The position numbers were made by a program, and so were the translations under genes. From Lachnospiraceae bacterium (GTDB lineage: Bacteria > Bacillota > Clostridia > Lachnospirales > Bianqueaceae): a stretch of 64,000 bases of DNA. The notes beneath the pieces were generated by a model that worked only from the letters and a program-made list of their open reading frames with translations, did no database searches and was not told the DNA's origin. Every line of letters starts with the position of its first letter. Position 1 is the first letter of the stretch. This document shows, in pieces, positions 7,418 through 14,635 of this stretch. The stretch spans positions 1-64,000 of the forward strand of contig JAAWDX010000004.1 of the NCBI GenBank assembly GCA_022794035.1, in the 5' to 3' direction.

Positions 7418-8050
7418 CTACTTTAATTCTTCGATCCATTCCAAAAGCTCTTCTTCAGAAACACTGCTGCTAAAACGCTTGCCGGCCAGCCAGTTACCGC
7501 TTCCAGCCTGCTCAGCCAGATGGCGGCTGCTTTCGCCAATATCACTTCCGCCGGAAGTGCAGAAGGGAATCACCGTAATACCTTCAAAATTATGGCTCTC
7601 AACAAACGTACTCATGATGCGGGGCGCATCGCCCCACCAGATCGGATAGCCAAGATATATCGTAGTATATCCGTCAAAGGAGATTGGCTCGCCGCTTATT
7701 TCAGGCCGGGCAGATGCATCGTTCATCTCAATGGAAGTACGGCACTGATCATCATGATAGTTAAGATCCGCATCAGAATAGGGGTCTGCCGGGATGATTT
7801 CCTGCAGCTCTGCATGAGTGAGAGCCGCTATTTTTTCCGCCACCTCTTTGGTTGTTCCCGTCGCGGAAAAGTATATAACGAGCGCATCATGATCAGCAGA
7901 ACTTTCTTCCTTTGCCGTAGCAGACAGCGGCTCAGAGGAAGCGCTGCTTTCTTTAGCTGCATTTGGCGTACAGGCCATCAGGCACATAGCCATGCATAGC
8001 AGCATCAGTGCTGCAAGCATATGCCGGCTCTTTTTCATTAGCATTTTCAT
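7418..8050 (-). CDS. Flavodoxin-domain lipoprotein
   Basis: I start it at ATG 8050 (MKMLMKKSRH): an upstream in-frame ATG lies inside the neighbouring flavodoxin gene. The 210 residues begin with a lipoprotein signal peptide ending LMACTPN (lipobox Cys about residue 26) and a Ser/Ala/Glu-rich linker, then a flavodoxin domain: VIYFSATGTTKEVAEKIA (FMN phosphate loop), GYPIWWGDAPRI and FCTSGGSDIG. It is thus anchored outside the membrane, unlike its cytoplasmic neighbour, and may serve extracellular electron transfer or quinone/flavin redox work. Related by duplication to 8064-8540, with many shared segments (YFSA.G.TK, GEPI or GFPIWW, TSGGS). The stop lies next to the shared terminator. Confidence 0.87.
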   Translation of the reverse strand: MKMLMKKSRHMLAALMLLCMAMCLMACTPNAAKESSASSEPLSATAKEESSADHDALVIYFSATGTTKEVAEKIAALTHAELQEIIPADPYSDADLNYHDDQCRTSIEMNDASARPEISGEPISFDGYTTIYLGYPIWWGDAPRIMSTFVESHNFEGITVIPFCTSGGSDIGESSRHLAEQAGSGNWLAGKRFSSSVSEEELLEWIEELK

Positions 8051-8063
8051 AAGAGGCGGCACC

Positions 8064-8540
8064 CTATAGCCATTTGGCGGCCCAGGCAGAAAGCTCCTCT
8101 TCCGATGCAGACGAAGAGAAGAGCTGCCCATCCTTAATATGAGCATGTGGTGCAAGGGCAGCAAGATTCTGCGCAGAGTCGCCAAGGCCGCTCCCGCCGG
8201 ATGTAGCGAAAGGAATCACCGTTTTACCGCTAAAATCATAGGCCTCCATAAACGTATCGATGATGGAAGGCTCACGATACCACCAAATCGGAAAGCCAAC
8301 AAATACCACCTCATACTGTCCCATATGGTCGGCTCTGGTATGAATCTCAGGACGGGAGCTCCGATCCCTCATTTCAACAGAGCTTCTGCTATCCTTGTCC
8401 CGCCAGTTTAGATCCGCATTGGTGTAGGGAACCACTGGTTCAATGGCAAACAGGTCTGCATGGATGGCCCTAGCCAGCCGGTCTGCCAGCCCTTTTGTCA
8501 CGCCGCTTGCGCTAAAATAGGTCACTAATGTCTTTTTCAT
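8064..8540 (-). CDS. Cytoplasmic flavodoxin
   Basis: A 158-residue flavodoxin: TYFSASGVTKGLADRLA is the FMN phosphate-binding loop, GFPIWWYREPSI the aromatic loop flanking the isoalloxazine ring, and FATSGGSGLG the third loop. No signal peptide. Small flavodoxins of this type carry electrons or act with NAD(P)H quinone-reductase-like roles. It is the first gene of a two-gene operon with the lipoprotein flavodoxin, 13 bases apart, read from the MerR-type promoter at 8609-8639. Confidence 0.9.
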   Translation of the reverse strand: MKKTLVTYFSASGVTKGLADRLARAIHADLFAIEPVVPYTNADLNWRDKDSRSSVEMRDRSSRPEIHTRADHMGQYEVVFVGFPIWWYREPSIIDTFMEAYDFSGKTVIPFATSGGSGLGDSAQNLAALAPHAHIKDGQLFSSSASEEELSAWAAKWL

Positions 8541-8608
8541 ATGATCCTCCGTTTCTCTGAGCCAAATTGACTTTCATAGCTCAGGTGATTTATAATTATG
8601 ATAGCTTT

Positions 8609-8639
8609 ACTTTACACCTTGAAGTTAACTCCAAGTCAA
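8609..8639 (-). promoter_or_regulatory. MerR-type promoter with 19-base spacer and dyad operator
   Basis: On the minus strand, -35 TTGACT (8634-8639) and -10 TAAAGT (8609-8614) are separated by 19 bases. The spacer carries the dyad CTTGGAGTTAACTTCAAG (8/9 arm matches). Long spacers with a central dyad are diagnostic of MerR-family activation by DNA distortion. It points at the flavodoxin pair. No merR gene is present in this window. Confidence 0.75.
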
Positions 8640-8683
8640 GAGGAATTATAAATAAATTGAAGATTTATTCGGAAAGGGAATCA

Positions 8684-9313
8684 ATGAAAAACATTCTTAT
8701 ACATGGCTTAGGGCAGAACCATCACAGCTGGGACAGTATCAATCAATGTCTAAAGGCTAATCAGATGGATACCGTATGCCCTGACTTATTTGATATTACA
8801 AAAAATGCCGCCAAAGCATACCCCGTGATGTATGCCGCTTTCTCAGCGTTTTGCCAGCAGCAAAAAGATAAGCTCAATCTATGCGGACTCTCGCTGGGCG
8901 GCATATTGGCGCTGGACTATATAAAGGAGCATCCGGAAAAGGTAAATTCGCTCATTCTCATCGGCACGCCCTATACCATCCCTAAAGTCGCTTTCAAGCT
9001 GCAGAATTTAGTGTTTCACATGATGCCCTCGTCAGTATTTGAAAAAATGGGCTGCCCGAAAAAAGACTTGATGGCATTAGTGAACTCGATGGCAAAGCTG
9101 GATATTGCCAAGGGGCTAGAGGCGCTGCGCTGTAAAAGCCTGATCATATGCGGCGAAAAAGACAAGGCAAATAGAAAGAGCGCTCAATTGCTGCAGCAGC
9201 ATATTCAACAAAGCGAACTGAAGATCATCCGAAGCTGTTCTCATGAGGTGAATAGAGAGCAGCCGAAAGAACTGGCCCATGTCATCTATACGTTTTGGCA
9301 GGATAAACAGTAA
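8684..9313 (+). CDS. Alpha/beta-fold hydrolase
   Basis: ATG 8684 (MKNILIHGLGQNHHSWDSI) is preceded by GGAAAGGGA; the frame extends upstream without a ribosome site and into the MerR operator, so the longer start is rejected. The 209 residues show the oxyanion HGLG loop, the nucleophile elbow LCGLSLGGILALDY (Ser), a late Asp region (GEKDKANR) and a His in SCSHEVNREQP. This is a full catalytic triad of a carboxylesterase or acyl-transfer hydrolase. The substrate is unknown. It is transcribed away from the flavodoxin operon and ends 79 bases before the WYL regulator. Confidence 0.85.
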   Translation: MKNILIHGLGQNHHSWDSINQCLKANQMDTVCPDLFDITKNAAKAYPVMYAAFSAFCQQQKDKLNLCGLSLGGILALDYIKEHPEKVNSLILIGTPYTIPKVAFKLQNLVFHMMPSSVFEKMGCPKKDLMALVNSMAKLDIAKGLEALRCKSLIICGEKDKANRKSAQLLQQHIQQSELKIIRSCSHEVNREQPKELAHVIYTFWQDKQ

Positions 9314-9392
9314 AACTTTTTTACGCACGATTTGCAACAGGACAGACAGATGGCATGTTTAATTTGCTATCCTGTATAAGAAAGGAGGTCCT

Positions 9393-10334
9393 ATGAAACT
9401 AGAACGGTTAATTGGCATTCTATCAGTGCTTATGCAGAAAAAGACAGTAACGGCTCCCTATCTGGCACAGAAGTTTGAGGTTTCGCGCAGAACCATCAGC
9501 CGTGATATCGAGGCGCTTTGTGCAGCAGGGATCCCGATCCTGACCAGGCAGGGGACAAACGGCGGCATTTCGATCATGGAAGATTATACAATAGACCGGA
9601 CACTTCTGACCAGCAAAGAGCTGCAGGACATTCTGGCAGGGCTTCGCAGCCTTGACAGCGTAAACGGAACCAATCGTTACGGGCAGCTGATGGAAAAGCT
9701 TTCGCAGGGCTCATCTGATTTCATGACAGGCGATCAATTCGTCTTGATTGATTTATCCTCATGGTACAAAGAATCACTGGCACCCAAAATTGAATTGCTG
9801 CGCAGAGCGATCGAAGAGAGGCGCGAGGTTACGTTTCTTTATTTTTCGCCCAAAGGCGAAAGCCAGAGAAGGATAGAGCCTTACTATCTAATCTTTCGTT
9901 GGTCCAGCTGGTACGTGTGGGGCTGGTGCAGCCAGAGGCAGGATTTTCGCCTGTTTAAGTTAAACCGCATAGAAGAGCTGGCGCTCTCTGAGAGTCATTT
10001 TATCAAACGTCCAGCTTCATTGCCCGATTTGAGGGATGAACGTATCTTTCCGGGAGGCATCCAGGTAAAAGCACTCTTTGATGAAAGCTGTAAGTGGCGT
10101 CTGGTAGAGGAGTTTGGCAGGGGCTGCTTTACGTATCAGGAGGACGGACGGCTTTTATTTGAAACGGATTATACGGATAAAGAAAATTTGCTGACATGGC
10201 TGCTCAGCTTTAGAGACAAGGCAGAGCTGCTCGAGCCGCAGGAGCTAAGAGACGAGATGCAGCAGATGAGTCAAAGGCTGCAGGCGCTATATGAAAAGAA
10301 GGAGGAAAAAACAAATGAAATATCCATGGATTGA
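9393..10334 (+). CDS. YafY-type regulator (HTH_11 plus WYL domain)
   Basis: The 313-residue protein has an N-terminal winged helix (MKLERLIGILSVLMQKKTVT, then FEVSRRTISRDIEAL), a middle helical section, and a WYL domain from about residue 135 (EVTFLYFSPKGESQRRIEPYYL, WYVWGWC, FRLFKLNRIEEL). WYL domains bind nucleic acid or small ligands and control DNA binding. The gene overlaps the next by 20 bases; the three genes 9393-11581 look like one operon, so it probably controls its own cassette. AGGAGG lies seven bases before the ATG. Confidence 0.9.
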   Translation: MKLERLIGILSVLMQKKTVTAPYLAQKFEVSRRTISRDIEALCAAGIPILTRQGTNGGISIMEDYTIDRTLLTSKELQDILAGLRSLDSVNGTNRYGQLMEKLSQGSSDFMTGDQFVLIDLSSWYKESLAPKIELLRRAIEERREVTFLYFSPKGESQRRIEPYYLIFRWSSWYVWGWCSQRQDFRLFKLNRIEELALSESHFIKRPASLPDLRDERIFPGGIQVKALFDESCKWRLVEEFGRGCFTYQEDGRLLFETDYTDKENLLTWLLSFRDKAELLEPQELRDEMQQMSQRLQALYEKKEEKTNEISMD

Positions 10335-10959
10335 CGAGTATTTATTGAATAAGCGAGGGGTAACAAAGGATTTGCAGGCAGACTGGAACTGGGTGAGATA
10401 CAAGATCGGTGATAAAATGTTTGCCGCAATCTGTCTGGATGCAGAAAACAGGCCTTATTACATAACCATAAAACTAAAGCCGGAGACGGGAGATTTTCTC
10501 CGGCAGCAATATGAAGACATCATTCCCGGATTTTATATGAATAAGCAGCACTGGAACTCCGTTAAGCCTGACGGTGCGGTGCCTGAGGATTTGATGAAGG
10601 AAATGCTGGATCAGGCGTATCATGTGGTGTTAGGATCATTTAGCGGCAAGAAGCAGCGGGAGCTGACGGGGCTGACCGTTTGCGGGACGGAGTGCCGGAT
10701 CTGTGCTGCTTATGGGAATCTGTGTCAGGGCTGCAATGAAACGCGCGGCAAGGTTTTCCATGCACAGGGAGGAAAGGCCTGCGGCATTTACCATTGCAGC
10801 GTGAATCAAAAGAGGCTTCCTAGCTGCGCCGCTTGTGATCAGCTGCCCTGTGAAATCTGGAAGCTGACGAGGGATCCGTCTATGACGGAAGAAGAATTTG
10901 AAAGCAGCATAGCAGAGCGGGTAAAAAATTTGACAGAGGTGAAAGAAAGTGGCATTTGA
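10315..10959 (+). CDS. YjbR/MmcQ-like protein fused to a DUF3795 cysteine-rich domain
   Basis: ATG 10315 (MKYPWIDEYL) is preceded by GGAGG with an eight-base gap; the longer frame start at 10291 is rejected. Of 214 residues, 1-120 look like the YjbR/MmcQ fold (KIGDKMFAAICLD, DIIPGFYMNKQHWNSV). From about 130 a cysteine-rich DUF3795-type part follows: CGTECRICAAYGNLCQGC, CGIYHC and CAACDQLPC, at least ten Cys fitting metal or cluster binding. The function is unknown. It sits between the WYL regulator and the GyrI-like gene, overlapping both. Confidence 0.8.
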   Translation: MKYPWIDEYLLNKRGVTKDLQADWNWVRYKIGDKMFAAICLDAENRPYYITIKLKPETGDFLRQQYEDIIPGFYMNKQHWNSVKPDGAVPEDLMKEMLDQAYHVVLGSFSGKKQRELTGLTVCGTECRICAAYGNLCQGCNETRGKVFHAQGGKACGIYHCSVNQKRLPSCAACDQLPCEIWKLTRDPSMTEEEFESSIAERVKNLTEVKESGI

Positions 10960-11581
10960 TTATAAGAAAGAGTATAAAGAATTTTATCTGCCGCCTAAAA
11001 AGCCGATGATCCTTACAGTGCCAAGGATCCAGTATATTGCTGTAGATGGCAAGGGAGACCCGAATGATCCGGAAGGAGCATACAAAAAAGCAATCAGTCA
11101 GCTGTATGTCATTGCTTTCACGATCAAAATGAGCTATAGGGGGCAGCATCAGATAGAAGGCTACTTTCCTTATGTTGTCCCCCCGCTGGAGGGGCTATGG
11201 CGGCAAAATGGAAATGACCGCATCGATTATACGAAAAAGGAAGCATTTGAGTGGACCTCTATGATCCGGCTGCCGGAATTTGTCACCAAAGCCGAATTGG
11301 AGTGGGCGATTCAGGAGGCAACAGAGAAAAAGCAGCAGGATTTTTCAGGTGTACGCTATTTTGCTTATGAAGAAGGCGTATGCGTGCAGTGTATGCATAT
11401 CGGAAGCTATGACAGCGAGATGGGAACGCTTCAAAGAATGCATGATTTTATAGAGGAGCAGGGATATATCGAGGATTTTTCACAGGGGCGCCGGCATCAT
11501 GAGATTTACCTGAGCGATCCTAGGCGGACCGCAGCAGACAGACTGCGCACGGTGATTCGCCAGCCGATTATAGCTAAATGA
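10949..11581 (+). CDS. GyrI-like small-molecule-binding protein
   Basis: The start is GTG 10949, preceded by AGAGGTGA. The 210-residue protein begins MAFDYKKEYKEFYLPPKKP and matches the large GyrI-like family (PF06445 type): IQYIAVDGKGDPNDP, FPYVVPPLEGLW, and CMHIGSYDSE, the last from the ligand-binding barrel. The HEIYLSDPRR end is typical. Such proteins bind or modify small hydrophobic compounds; some are hydrolases of toxic cyclopropanoids. With the WYL regulator it suggests a ligand-responsive detoxification cassette (inference). Confidence 0.85.
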   Translation: MAFDYKKEYKEFYLPPKKPMILTVPRIQYIAVDGKGDPNDPEGAYKKAISQLYVIAFTIKMSYRGQHQIEGYFPYVVPPLEGLWRQNGNDRIDYTKKEAFEWTSMIRLPEFVTKAELEWAIQEATEKKQQDFSGVRYFAYEEGVCVQCMHIGSYDSEMGTLQRMHDFIEEQGYIEDFSQGRRHHEIYLSDPRRTAADRLRTVIRQPIIAK

Positions 11582-11650
11582 GATGAGTATGATGGCGGCC
11601 GATGAGGCATACTAATTGGATAAAGCACTAATGATTAAGGAGGAAAAAAT

Positions 11651-12640
11651 ATGTGCACAGCCATTACCTATCGGACGCAGGATTTTTATTTCGGACGGAC
11701 GCTTGACTATGAGGTTTCCTATGGAGAGCAGATATGTATTACGCCTCGTCATTTTGTGTTTCCTTTTCGGAATGGAACCATTGTGAACGAGCCGTATGCA
11801 ATGATTGGCATGGCTCATATCGAGGACGGATGTCCGCTGTATTATGATGCAGTTAATGAGAAGGGACTCGCCATGGCAGGGCTTAATTTTGTGGGCAATG
11901 CCGTTTATCAGGAAAAGCAGGCAGAAAAAAAGAACGTGGCAACCTTTGAGCTGATCCCATGGATTCTCATGCACTGTGCTTCTGTAAAAGAGGCGCGTAA
12001 AAGGCTGAATGAATTAAACCTGACAGGCCAGCCATTTAATGATAGACTTCCAGCAGCGCAGCTGCACTGGATTCTTGCTGATCAGGAGGAATGCATTACG
12101 CTGGAATCAGTTAAGGAGGGGCTGAAGATTTATGATAACCCGGCAGGTGTGCTGACCAATAATCCGCCCTTTAAGGAGCAGCTGTTTCAGCTAAACCAGT
12201 ATATGGCCCTTTCTTCTAAGGAGCCGGAAAATCAGTTTTCCAAGCAGCTGCCGCTGCAGACCTACAGCCGGGGGATGGGCGCTCTGGGGCTTCCGGGTGA
12301 CTTATCCTCAATGTCTCGCTTTGCCCGGGCTGCTTTTACCAAGCTCAACGCTGTCTCCGGTGAATCCGAGCTGGAAAGCGTAAATCAGTTCTTTCATATT
12401 TTAGGCAGTGTGGAGCAGCCAAGAGGATGCTGTGAGGTAAGAGACGGCGAGTATGAGATTACCCTTTATACCTCCTGCTGCAATGCACAGCAGGGGCGGT
12501 ACTATTATACAACGTATGATAATCATCAGATCACAGCAGTGGACATGCACCAGGAGGATTTGGAGGGCAAACAGCTTATCACCTATCCGCTGGTGCAGGG
12601 CGAGCAGATTCGGTGGCAAAACAAAGCAGCAAATCATTGA
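11651..12640 (+). CDS. bsh: Choloylglycine (bile salt) hydrolase
   Basis: A 329-residue Ntn-hydrolase. The nucleophile is Cys2 after Met removal (MCTAITYRT). Other active-site residues of the family are present: Arg16 and Asp19 (GRTLDY), Asn79 (GLNF), Asn170 (GVLTNNPPF) and Arg223 (LPGDLSSMSRFARAAF). LNQY, FHILGSVEQPRG and YYYTTYDNHQITAVDM match clostridial bile salt hydrolases more closely than penicillin V acylases. It cleaves the amide of glyco- or tauro-conjugated bile acids in the cytoplasm. AGGAGG lies seven bases before the ATG. No transporter for bile salts is adjacent. A penicillin V acylase-like specificity is possible but less likely. Confidence 0.88.
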   Translation: MCTAITYRTQDFYFGRTLDYEVSYGEQICITPRHFVFPFRNGTIVNEPYAMIGMAHIEDGCPLYYDAVNEKGLAMAGLNFVGNAVYQEKQAEKKNVATFELIPWILMHCASVKEARKRLNELNLTGQPFNDRLPAAQLHWILADQEECITLESVKEGLKIYDNPAGVLTNNPPFKEQLFQLNQYMALSSKEPENQFSKQLPLQTYSRGMGALGLPGDLSSMSRFARAAFTKLNAVSGESELESVNQFFHILGSVEQPRGCCEVRDGEYEITLYTSCCNAQQGRYYYTTYDNHQITAVDMHQEDLEGKQLITYPLVQGEQIRWQNKAANH

Positions 12641-12707
12641 TTTTATTGGCTAAGTGATGTATGATATAGGAATTCAGTTCAGAAAAGAACCAAAGGAGAA
12701 GAAAACC

Positions 12708-13820
12708 GTGAAAATTCTGATTTTATCCTGCAATACGGGGGAAGGGCATAATTCTGCGGCCAAAGCAATTGCAGAGCATGCAGCGCTTGCAGGGCATGAG
12801 GTGCAGCTGCAGGACATGATGGCGCTGGCCAGCGATAAAGTGTCTAAGCGTGTCGGTGGCACCTATGTCGGGATTGTCAAATATTGTCCGCGTCTGTTTC
12901 AGGCTCTGTACCAGCTTGCCAGTAAAATCAGCTCTCATCGCCATAAATCACCGGTTTATTATGCTAATACTCTTATGGCTAAAAAGCTGCAGGCCTATCT
13001 GGAGGAGCATTCCTATGATGTGATCATCACGACGCATCTCTTTCCGGCAGAAACGTTGACGTATCTAAAAAGAAAAGGAAGGCTCCGTCAGCGCGTGATA
13101 GCCGTATCTACAGACTATACCTGCATCCCTTTTTGGGAAGAGACCGAATGCGATCTTTACACGGTAGCACATGAGCAGCAGCTAGGCGAATATATGATGC
13201 GCGGGATTCCGGCTGAACGATTGAAGCCGCTGGGGATCCCGGTCGGCTGCTGCTTTGAACGACAAGGAGAGAGGGAGGCAGCGCGTCTTCTTCTCGGCCT
13301 GCCGAGAAAAGTTCCTGTATATCTGGTTATGGGCGGCAGCATGGGATTTGGAAAAATGCACATCTTTGCGCAAAAGCTTGCAAGAGGATGCGTGAATGGG
13401 GAACAGATTGTAATCATCTGCGGCAATAATAAGGGTCTCTATAGGAGATTGCAGTATCAGTTTAAGACGAACCATGCTGTGCATGTGATTGGCTATACGA
13501 GCCAGATTGCAGAGTATATGGATGCCTGTGATGTGGTGTTTACCAAGCCGGGCGGACTGAGCAGTACGGAAGCGGCGGTAAAAGGGATTCCGATTGTGCA
13601 TACCGCGCCGATCCCGGGCTGTGAGACGAAGAATGTGGCGTTTTTTACGAAAAATGGAATGTCGGTCGGCACGAAACGGGTGAGCGAGCAGCTATATTAT
13701 GGGCATAGGCTAATCTATGATGGGCAGTACCGGCAATTTATGCAGGAGGCGCAGCAAAGAGGGCTGCATCATGATGCGGCCGTGCGGATTTTGGAGATGG
13801 CACAGGAGATTGCGCATTAG
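12708..13820 (+). CDS. MGDG-synthase-like glycolipid glycosyltransferase (GT28)
   Basis: I place the start at GTG 12708, nine bases after AAGGAG; the upstream ATG at 12654 lacks such a site. The 370 residues begin VKILILSCNTGEGHNSAAKA, the MGDG-synthase N-domain pattern. They then show ITTHLFPAETL and the acceptor region, and after a linker the GT28-type C-domain with MGGSMGFGKM, VHVIGYTSQIAEYMDACDVV and TKPGGLSSTEA (the sugar-nucleotide binding site). Such enzymes (UgtP-like) move glucose or galactose from UDP-sugar to diacylglycerol at the membrane. The neighbour is a PlsY-like acyltransferase, so membrane lipid synthesis is likely. Confidence 0.87.
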   Translation: MKILILSCNTGEGHNSAAKAIAEHAALAGHEVQLQDMMALASDKVSKRVGGTYVGIVKYCPRLFQALYQLASKISSHRHKSPVYYANTLMAKKLQAYLEEHSYDVIITTHLFPAETLTYLKRKGRLRQRVIAVSTDYTCIPFWEETECDLYTVAHEQQLGEYMMRGIPAERLKPLGIPVGCCFERQGEREAARLLLGLPRKVPVYLVMGGSMGFGKMHIFAQKLARGCVNGEQIVIICGNNKGLYRRLQYQFKTNHAVHVIGYTSQIAEYMDACDVVFTKPGGLSSTEAAVKGIPIVHTAPIPGCETKNVAFFTKNGMSVGTKRVSEQLYYGHRLIYDGQYRQFMQEAQQRGLHHDAAVRILEMAQEIAH

Positions 13821-13835
13821 AAGAGGGAGAGTTAA

Positions 13836-14441
13836 GTGAAAACGGCGATATGTATTTTGATCGGATATTTGTCCGGCAGCGTTTTGAATGCCTATATTTT
13901 GCCGAAATGTCTTTGTAGAATTGATGTGACGGAAAAGAGCGAGGATGGGAATCCGGGAGCAGCCAATGCTTTTTTGCAGGCGGGAATTCCGGTAGGCATC
14001 TTGGTGATTATTTTGGAGATTATGAAGGGCTATTGGCCGCTGAGGCTGGGAGTGCGCTGGATTGGGTTTGAAAATATGTGGTTTGTTTTACTGATGGCGG
14101 CACCGGTGCTGGGGCATGCCTATCCGTTTTGGAGAAGATGGAAGGGCGGCAAGGCGATTGCTGTCTCTTTTGGGGTGCTGCTGGGGATCTGGCCGCATTA
14201 TCAGCCGTTACTGCTTTTAGCAAGCTTTTATCTGATTTTTTCTCTGATTCTGCGCATTCCATCGCATGCCTATCGCTCGATTGCTACATACGCCTGTTTT
14301 TTACTGAGCTGTCTGGGAATGGTCAAGGAGCCTGTTATCTGCGGCGGTTGTATTTTGATTGCGGCCATCGTCATGGAGCGTCATATTAAGAGTCTGCAGG
14401 CGCTTAAATATGTCGAAAAAGAAGAGCAGCGGAATTTATAA
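13836..14441 (+). CDS. PlsY-like glycerol-3-phosphate acyltransferase
   Basis: GTG start at 13836 after GAGGGAGAG. The 201-residue protein has about five membrane segments. The three PlsY motifs are visible: GYLSGSVLNAYIL (start), EDGNPGAANAFLQAG (motif 2) and GHAYPFWRRWKGGKAIAVSFG (motif 3, with the Lys-Gly-Gly-Lys loop). PlsY transfers acyl from acyl-phosphate to glycerol-3-phosphate. The sequence around motif 2 is a variant used by a clostridial subgroup, so a paralogous role is possible. It follows the glycolipid synthase by 15 bases. Confidence 0.82.
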   Translation: MKTAICILIGYLSGSVLNAYILPKCLCRIDVTEKSEDGNPGAANAFLQAGIPVGILVIILEIMKGYWPLRLGVRWIGFENMWFVLLMAAPVLGHAYPFWRRWKGGKAIAVSFGVLLGIWPHYQPLLLLASFYLIFSLILRIPSHAYRSIATYACFLLSCLGMVKEPVICGGCILIAAIVMERHIKSLQALKYVEKEEQRNL

Positions 14442-14449
14442 GGTTTTGA

Positions 14450-14478
14450 TTGACAGATGGAAGATCCAATGGTATCAT
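14450..14478 (+). promoter_or_regulatory. Promoter of the pfl riboswitch operon
   Basis: TTGACA (14450-14455), 17 bases, TATCAT (14473-14478). The expected transcript begins near 14485, just before the aptamer. Confidence 0.85.
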
Positions 14479-14489
14479 AGGAGCATAGC

Positions 14490-14564
14490 AGCTGTTACTG
14501 ACGGATTCAGGTGGAACAACCACCGGGGAGCAGCTTGCGTAGGATTTTTGCCGACCGTCTGGGC
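14490..14564 (+). promoter_or_regulatory. ZTP (pfl-motif) riboswitch aptamer
   Basis: The P1 stem is AGCTGTT (14490-14496) with AGCAGCT (14529-14535, one G-U). P2 is GGTGG (14510-14514) with CCACC (14520-14524). The conserved CCGGGGAG follows. GACGG (14500-14504) pairs with CCGTC (14555-14559) as the pseudoknot, and the invariant CUGGGC ends the aptamer. Against the usual GGCG/CGCC the pseudoknot shows a compensatory change. The pfl motif senses ZTP/ZMP, an alarmone of 10-formyl-tetrahydrofolate shortage, and is classically found upstream of pyruvate formate-lyase. Confidence 0.92.
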
Positions 14565-14592
14565 AGCACCGAAAAACGATGCTGCCCTATTT
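14561..14592 (+). terminator. Riboswitch attenuator (intrinsic terminator)
   Basis: GGGCAGCA (14561-14568) pairs with TGCTGCCC (14580-14587), followed by TATTTTTAT. The left arm contains the GGGC that the aptamer needs, so folding of the ligand-bound aptamer and of this terminator exclude each other. This gives an ON switch: ZTP raises read-through into pflB. Confidence 0.9.
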
Positions 14593-14635
14593 TTATGTCG
14601 GAATCAAGGGCATGCAAAAGAACATGGAGGATAAA

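Noticed and set aside
14579-14635. Longer start of PflB
   Set aside because: It begins within the attenuator hairpin; GGAGG precedes the ATG at 14636.
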